From the NCBI RefSeq assembly GCF_029867415.1, contig NC_081184.1:105385692-105449691 (forward strand): a stretch of DNA of 64,000 bases, in the 5' to 3' direction. Made by a program: the position numbers and the translations under genes. Below are positions 58,016-64,000 of this stretch, piece by piece (within the stretch, counting starts at the first letter, position 1; each line of letters begins with the position of its first letter). This DNA is from Vicia villosa (lineage: Eukaryota > Streptophyta > Magnoliopsida > Fabales > Fabaceae). The notes beneath the pieces were generated by a model. It searched no databases. It was not told the origin of the DNA and was given only the letters and a program-made list of their open reading frames with translations.

Positions 58016-59435
58016 CTAGCCATCTATAACATTAGACTTGCGAGGCTCTTCAGGCTGGCCGAACTCAACGATCCCTTCTTCAATTAAATCTTGGATCTTA
58101 TGCCTCAACGGCCCATAATCCTCTGTATCGTGACCAGGACTATCTGAATGATAAGCGCACCTAGCATGATGCTTGTACCCGGGAGCAAGATTAACTGGAG
58201 CTGAGTATGGAGGCAGCAGAGTTATCAAGCTCTGACTAAGAAGATGTTGCAAAGCTTGAGACAGTGGCATGTGCAACGGGGTAAATGATCGTTTAGGCTT
58301 GGACTTCCAAGTACGTTGGCCACCCTGTTGCTTATGTTGATCCTTCTGTTTTAGTGTTGGGGCCTGATTAACCAGGATTGCCTCAACAGTGTTGGGTTCC
58401 TTTTTTCCATCATACGACTTCTTTGTGTGATAGGAACCTGAGGGTGCCCCCTGTATCTTCCCGTTTTTAATCCCATTTTCAATCCTTTCACCAATGACTA
58501 CCAAGTCCGAGAACCCTGAAGATATGCTTTCGACCATCTTATCGTAGTATGGTCCTTGCAAAGTGCCCATAAATATGTCCACCAGTTCTTTTTCCAGCAA
58601 GTGAGGTTGGACTCGTGAAGCCATTTCTCGCCATCTTTGTGCATATTCCTTGAATGCTTCGTCCTTCTTTTGTGATAGATTTTGCAGTTGCTGCCATTTG
58701 GGAGCCATATCCAAGTTGTACTTATACTACTTTAAGAACGTGTTAGCAAGGTCATTCCAACTTCGGATATAGGATTTCTCCAACCGCATGTACCAATTAA
58801 CAGACGCTCCTCTTAAGCTATCTTGGAAGAAGTGTATCATCAACTTTTGATCGTGGGCATAGGCCCATTTTTCGCACATACATGCGCAAGTGGTTCCTCA
58901 GACATGTGAGTCCTTTGTATTTCTCAAAGTTGGGAACCTTGAATTTGTGCGGGATAGTCAAGTCTGAGACTAAGCTCATTTCGAAGGCATCCACATCGAA
59001 AACATCGTATCTTTCTACCACCTTTAGTCTCTCCTCTAGCGCCTTGATCTGTTCACTGTCCATGGAATCTTCCCTAGAGTTGGGAAAAGACTACTTCGTT
59101 TGAGGTACTTGGTCTGTATTGTCCACCTCTTGTGCTCCATATTGTAGATCCAGGTAATCGTTATCCTCAGGGGTATTGTTAGCAGGAATGCGAACTGTGC
59201 GGGATGTCCCTTCTGTCTGTGGAAGGGGGACAAATCCTTCTTGAGAGGTCTCTCCTTCCTCTCGGAATTGGATAGCTCTTCTAACAGATTGAACCTGAAG
59301 TCTGTCCTTAGCAAGGCCGAAGCCTGGCATAAATCCTAGCAGCGGGTTTTCGTCGTTGGGAATTTCATCCTGAACAAGGGGTTTCCTAGACTGAACTTCT
59401 TTTGCTTTTTCTTGCTTATCTAGGAGGTCCTTCAT
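58016..59435 (-). pseudogene. gag of level-1 Ogre-like element, frameshifted
   Basis: Three open pieces: 59435-59091 (N-terminal part, acidic, with LLGFMPGFGLAKDR), 59063-58818 (IPHKFKVPNFEKYKGLTCLR, HLRMYVRKM: start of the Ogre capsid domain), and 58714-58016 (MDMAPKWQQLQNLSQKKDEA, FKEYAQRWREMASRV, SSGFSDLVVIGERIE, and the zinc-finger-like CAYHSDSPGHDTED near residue 185). A one-base shift near 58868 breaks the second piece, and another shift near 59085 separates the first two. Intact, the product would be the particle protein. The element has no polymerase genes. Family assignment is from these typical legume Ogre/Tat gag motifs. Confidence 0.82.
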
Positions 59436-60463
59436 GAATCCTAGTATCTAAGCCATACCTCCTTTAACCTCCTCCACACTACCCTTTAGTTGATTCACCT
59501 CCTCACGAAGGGCGGCTTGATTCTGTTCTAGTTGTTCCATCAATTTCTTTTGTTGAAATCTGGTTTGATAAGACGGTCGGGATGTTAGGTTATCCTTCCC
59601 AATGGTTTCTTGCTCTGGAGGTAAAAGAGAAATCTTCTTTCAATGCCATGAAAATGGTATGCATGCCATGAATGATATGCTTTTTATGTCTTATCCACAT
59701 ATATTGATTAGATATAATAAATCCTTCTTTTTTTATATTATTTTTCTTATTTTTTGTGGATAAGACATGATGCAAGAATGCACATGATGCATGATGAATA
59801 CAACAATTATATGATATATAAAAAAAATAATAAAAACATACAATTAAACACATAAGCACATAAGCCCTAAGTTCATAGGTTCGACGTAACGGTTTAGGGA
59901 GCCTACCCTTCCCATAGGTATGTTCTAAAAAGGTCTCATGGGGCCGTTCGTAGCCTCCGAGACTTTTTGTCTCTTTGGATTTTAGAACAACTCATTTGCC
60001 CATGAGGTTCGAGTTTTAGGGGTAGGTTCTCAGAGAGATCAGCCAAATACCCAGTCCTACCCTCAACAAAGTCAAGCCTCGTTTTGGACATTTCCGAATA
60101 TTCAACCCACTCTGAGTGGAATTATCAATAAGACTTGTAGGCGATGCAAGTCCCCCCTGGTCTTAAGGATAATTCCCACACTTATGTTTTAACACAATTT
60201 ATAATATCCCAACAGTGCAATATATTGAAATAAACAAATAAACATTTAAACCAATGATTATAAATAAATGAAAAATGAATAAATAAATAAAACACATAAG
60301 TTAAATATTTATTTTAAAAGAAAAGAAAACAAAACCTAAACCCTAATCCAACCCTAATCCTGGCAAATTAGCCAAACCCTAATAGTTAACCACAAACCTA
60401 AATAGTCAACCAAAACCTAAACCCTACCAAAACCTAGGAGCATAATAATTACCATTATAAGTT
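59436..60463 (-). other. Leader (5' untranslated) region of level-1 element
   Basis: About 1.0 kb between the primer binding site and the gag start in sense, with AT-rich stretches and no coding signal that I trust. A TTCGACGT phrase at 59880-59887 echoes the hairpin repeats in the level-3 leader. Confidence 0.6.
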
Positions 60464-60482
60464 GTCCCCAGCAGAGTCGCCA
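60464..60482 (-). promoter_or_regulatory. Primer binding site of level-1 element
   Basis: In sense TGGCGACTCTGCTGGGGAC, two bases after the LTR end; it matches the level-3 site. Confidence 0.82.
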
Positions 60483-60484
60483 GC

Positions 60485-62495
60485 TGTAGCAACCTGCCCA
60501 AAAAAATTAGAATTTTAGAGTCGCCACCTATTCTACTAGGGCGAATAGGAAACCCTACGCAGTTAAGAGATTCGGGTCAAGGGAAGGTGTTAGGCACCCT
60601 TAACCCTTTCCTAAGGTTTGCATTTAAGGTTTATAAGAGTATTATGGTAAGGTTTAGGGTTTATAGCTAAGAAAATGAATAGGGTAAAAAGTGAGATTTA
60701 AAACCCAATTGAGGTTTTAGGGAAGGGGACTCGCCTTGTTGCCAAGTGCCTACGTACCTCCTTATGGAGGATCAGAGTCAACGTAGTTTGGGGGAGGGTT
60801 GTACGCCTTAGAATTAATATGAATGCATGAAGGCATTTTGAATTGCCTTATCGAAGTTTTGAAGATCCGTAATTTGAAGATGAAAGAGTGTTTTAAAATG
60901 GCATACAACCCTGATTTTAATTTGTTCCATTAATCGCGATGATTAATAGATTTAATCACCATAATTAACAGAATAATAAGAATTGCTAATTATTTTAATC
61001 GATAGATTCGATTATCACTATTAACAAATTGAATGTATTTTAAAATTAAATTATTAATTTATCGTTACTCCTCACAATAAATAGATTTGATAAAAAATAG
61101 TAAAGAGTTGATAGAAAAGAAATGCTAATCATCGTAACCAATAGAATGGTTAAAACCTTTTTAGCAAAATAAACCCTATTTGAATTTAATTAATTAAATA
61201 ATTAAATAATCGATTATTACCCATCGCGATCAATAAATTTAATCGAAACGAATAATAAGTTAAATTTTAATGTTTATCATATTTTAATTTTAATTTAAAA
61301 AAATCATATTATAAATAAAATAAAAATTAAGAAATTAATTATGTAATTATATTTAAATAATTAAAATAAAATAAGAAAGTAAGAGATTTTGATTCAGCGT
61401 GGCTAGCTTGTGGGTGCATGCTATGCACTCTCTAATCCTATGCGTCAGATCTGGGTGGTTAGGGATCTAATGGATGGGGGTTGAGGGTACATTGTGAATC
61501 ACAAGGCTGTGTGCGCATGGGATAATAGGAGATAATTTGTAAAAAAAAAATAGAAAGGGCCAGGGATTGAACCCTGGACCCTCAGGTAAACGAATGGACG
61601 CTCCCACCAACTCAGCCAAACTAACCAGGCGTTAACCAAATACCTTGAAAAAAATATAAAAAAATAAACGAATGAATGGAAAAACGCGCGCGCGAATTTA
61701 AACGAGCCAATGGTACAGGGACACCTCATCATCGTCCCCACTCACCTTGCAAAAAACCTGCAAATTTAGCTACGATTTTGCTAGGGATTTATCTCATAGC
61801 AGATTAACCTGTTCACAACGAATAACACATACGCATGAATAAATATTTCGTGACCCCCCCCCCCCCAATCTTTTCGTCCATGCCTCACGAAATCTGACTA
61901 TGCCCTTAAATGCCTCCAATTTTACCCCTAGCGCAAAGCCCCAATTTTAAACTCATGAACCCTAGCTCGGCCATCAATGGCGAAACATGTTTGAACCACA
62001 CATACTCCAATTGAACAATCCAGAAACATTCATAGCATTGAAACAAAGCATGATATACAATCAAATTCACCTAAAGATGCATGAATTACTCTAATCGATC
62101 CTAAGTTTAGAACGACATACCTGGGCTTATATGGAGGTGTTCTGGGGGTGTTGATGAAGAGTAACGATCCAGACACCTTCAGAATGCTTCAAGGAATCTT
62201 TTGCACTCTTCAAATCCACTTGCAATGCCCTAATTCCCCAAAACCGATTCCAAGTTTTTGATGGTTTTTTTGTGTTCTTGCATATGCTTCTCTGCCCAGA
62301 ATTTCGACCCCTAATCCTATGCAATGTCTTCACTACTTATAGGGGAATGAATTAGGTTAAAACAATAGTCCAAAAGATCTTTGAATCAATTATTTGCAAA
62401 TTTGATTGAATCTTGATTTTTCCCTTTCCAAATTTAGCCAATTATGCACCTTCTCTTTCCAATCTCTTTGCACACGAAATTGTATTGAAAATATG
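60485..62495 (-). repeat. 5' LTR of level-1 element, interrupted
   Basis: In plus orientation it starts TGTAGCAACCTGCCC and follows the left LTR closely until AAAATATG at 62495, where another LTR begins. In the left copy the sequence continues unbroken at 31500. The outer ~960 bp lie beyond the window. A tRNA-like module is at 61558-61627, and the PBS-like decamer complement is at 60517-60526. Confidence 0.88.
61558..61627 (-). other. tRNA-like module with A and B boxes in level-1 5' LTR
   Basis: The same as the module at 30568-30638, with intact A box, intact B box and a downstream run of ten T. Conserved between the two LTR copies. Confidence 0.65.
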
Positions 62496-64000
62496 TGTAG
62501 CAACCTGCCCTAAAAATTAGCTTTTAGAGTCGCCACCTATTCTGAAGGGCGAATAGGAAACCCTACGCAGTATAGAGATCGGGGTAAGATACTATATTCA
62601 GGTCGAGGGAAGGTGTTAGGCACCCTCAACCCTTTCCTAAAGGCTAGTATTCAAAGATGAAGGTTTATGGCTAACTGTCAAGGTTTTATAGCTAAAGAAT
62701 CGGATATGGGGAAAATTGAGATTTTTAGGAAGGGGACTCGCCTTGTTACCAAGTGCCTACGTATCTCCTTAGGGAGAATCAGAGTCAACGTAGTTCGGGC
62801 ACAGGATTGTACGCCTTAGAATTGATTATAGAGATTGTGTGAAGTTGATTTGAAATTGTTTTGAGGCTCTTCGAATTGCCTATCGCAGTTTGAATTTGAT
62901 TTGAAAGGGCATTTTGAGTTGCCCAGGATAAAAATCCTGTAGTATCGTGGTTTAGTGTATTTTAGATGTTTCGGGCGTACAACCCTGATTTGGCACAATT
63001 AACCGTAATGATCAATAGGTTTGATCACCATAGTTAAAAGATTGGGGTTTTGCACCATTACCAATTCAAATCGATTGATTCGATTATCACTAATAATGAA
63101 TTAACGTATGTTATTATTTTATGAATTTGTATTTTTATACTGTTACCTCTCATAACTGATTAATACGATTACAAATAATAACAAATTGATAAGGTATGCT
63201 AATCATCATAACCAATAAGATGGTTAAAACCATTTAGCAAAATAATGTTTATTTTAATTTATAGGATTTGATTAATTAAATTAATCGATTATTAACCATC
63301 GCGACCAATAAATTTAGTCGAAACGAATAATAAATTGAATCCTAATATTTTGCCAAGAGCCAATGGGATTGGGCGAACCCTAATGTAGTTGCAATTTTTA
63401 TAGGGTTTTTGTGACTTAAAATTAAAAATAATTAAATGAATTAAATCGACATAGTCGAAACAATCGGAAAATCTAGTTCTAAACCCTAGTCATTCAACCT
63501 AACCCTAATTATATTCTAATCTTGACTAAATAAATAAATCCAATTAAATATAATTAATTAATATTCAATCTAAATAACTAAATAAAAATTAATAAAAATA
63601 AAATATGTAGAAGAACCTGGACCAGATCCTGAGTTGTGGGCTATTGAGTGTTCATGGTGCTCCTCCAACCTTGTGCGTTAGATCTGGACCTAGGTGCAAT
63701 CCTGTGGCTGATTGGCGAGGGCGTATGATGAACCCTGGAGAAGCAATGCACTAGATCTGAGAGACAAATTCGTTAAAAAATAATATGTCTTACGCTGGGT
63801 TCGAACCCAGGTAATGATGGTGAGAAGCGTCCGCCTTTAGCCAATAAACCATGGACCAATTGCTGATATCATTTAACACGCTGTGAATTAAATATGAAAT
63901 TTGTTGACTACATTCAAACAGCAGAAACGCGCGGATAGTGGCTGCACTTCGTCTTCTCCGCGACAACGTTCTTCATCCCTATCCCCTCTTTCCGAAACGC
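62496..64000 (-). mobile_element. Second Ogre-like LTR, inserted into the level-1 LTR, cut by window edge
   Basis: It starts TGTAGCAACCTGCCC like the level-1 LTR but is clearly diverged from it further on. Because its sense 3' end faces the old LTR and not a primer binding site, it is the 3' LTR of an element extending right or a solo LTR. The left flank ATATG (62491-62495) should reappear at the far end. It contains a tRNA-like module at 63793-63853 and the PBS-like decamer complement at 62526-62535. No gene. Confidence 0.82.
63793..63853 (-). other. tRNA-like module in the right-edge LTR
   Basis: On the minus strand: A box TGGCTAAAGGC (10 of 11), B box GGTTCGAACCC (exact), T arm CTGGG/CCCAG, and a downstream T6 run. 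The same orientation relative to the LTR as the other modules. Confidence 0.6.

Larger units (their letters stand above)
29606..62495 (-). mobile_element. Level 1: Ogre-like non-autonomous element with gag only
   Basis: Sense is minus: 5' LTR 62495-60485 (outer part cut by the LTR at 62496), primer binding site 60482-60464, leader, degenerate gag, non-coding region, tandem repeats, polypurine tract, 3' LTR 32460-29606 (its last 106 bp missing). Without the nested elements the internal region is about 6.2 kb. No protease, RT, RNase H or integrase is found. The two LTRs differ at many positions by eye, more than the copia LTRs nested inside. The copia element (34437-56213) interrupts its tandem-repeat region. 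Confidence 0.85.

Noticed and set aside
59590..59859. 89-codon minus-strand ORF with a hydrophobic start
   Set aside because: It lies in the AT-rich leader of the level-1 element, with no known motif and a composition typical of chance frames.

Overview
This window is plant nuclear DNA made almost entirely of transposable elements. I see no convincing host gene, rRNA gene or functional tRNA gene. The mix of families points to a legume with a large genome: several Ogre/Tat-like Ty3/gypsy LTR families with 3-4 kb LTRs, a Sirevirus-like (Maximus/SIRE) Ty1/copia element, Athila-like and Tekay/Del-like Ty3/gypsy elements, TRIM, hAT and Stowaway remnants. Tribe Fabeae (pea, vetch, lentil, grass pea) is my best guess, but this is inference from repeat style, not from a marker gene.

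Layout, left part (1-17.7 kb). 1-3547 is an Ogre-like LTR read on the minus strand, cut by the window edge. 3548-6189 holds TA microsatellites, a possible solo LTR and a decayed hAT transposon. 6190-11550 is a Ty3/gypsy element with gag and protease only, full of stop codons, with a truncated 3' LTR. 12.39-12.99 kb is a copia integrase remnant. 13096-16967 is a complete solo Ogre-like LTR with a perfect 5-bp target duplication (GGTAG). 17347-17700 is a TRIM whose second LTR is cut by the next element.

Middle (17.7-29.6 kb). A minus-strand Tekay-like chromovirus begins with its 3' LTR (17701-20019, itself carrying a Stowaway MITE) and is split inside integrase by an Athila-like gag-protease element (20579-26954, TSD GTAGT). 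Its 5' part is lost at about 28610, where a plus-strand Tat-type RT/RNase H fragment begins; that fragment ends at 29605 in a truncated LTR.

Right part (29.6-64 kb) is a three-level nest, all on the minus strand. Level 1 is an Ogre-like element with gag only (LTRs 29606-32460 and 60485-62495). Level 2 is a Sirevirus-like copia element (34437-56213, TSD GAGAC) inserted into the 3' tandem-repeat region of level 1. Level 3 is an 11.3-kb coding-free Ogre-like element (35074-46392, TSD AGATT) inserted into the 3' LTR of level 2. LTR divergence by eye falls in the expected order: level 1 most, level 2 about 1.6 %, level 3 two differences in 3385 bp. A further related LTR starts at 62496 inside the level-1 5' LTR and runs out of the window.

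The most interesting signals are inside the LTRs and untranslated regions. (a) Four Ogre-like LTR families carry, 26-45 nt before their 3' end, the decamer TGGCGACTCT, identical to the first ten bases of the primer binding site. (b) Three of these LTR families carry a tRNA-like module with A and B boxes in the sense orientation. (c) Unrelated families carry dense, regularly phased arrays of short CpG palindromes: TAGGTCGACCTA pairs 21-22 bp apart in the copia LTR and ACGCGT pairs exactly 12 bp apart in the Athila LTR. (d) The copia element has a second palindrome cluster plus TATA-like box inside, in inverted orientation, between pol and an extra ORF. (e) The level-3 element has no coding capacity yet transposed very recently.
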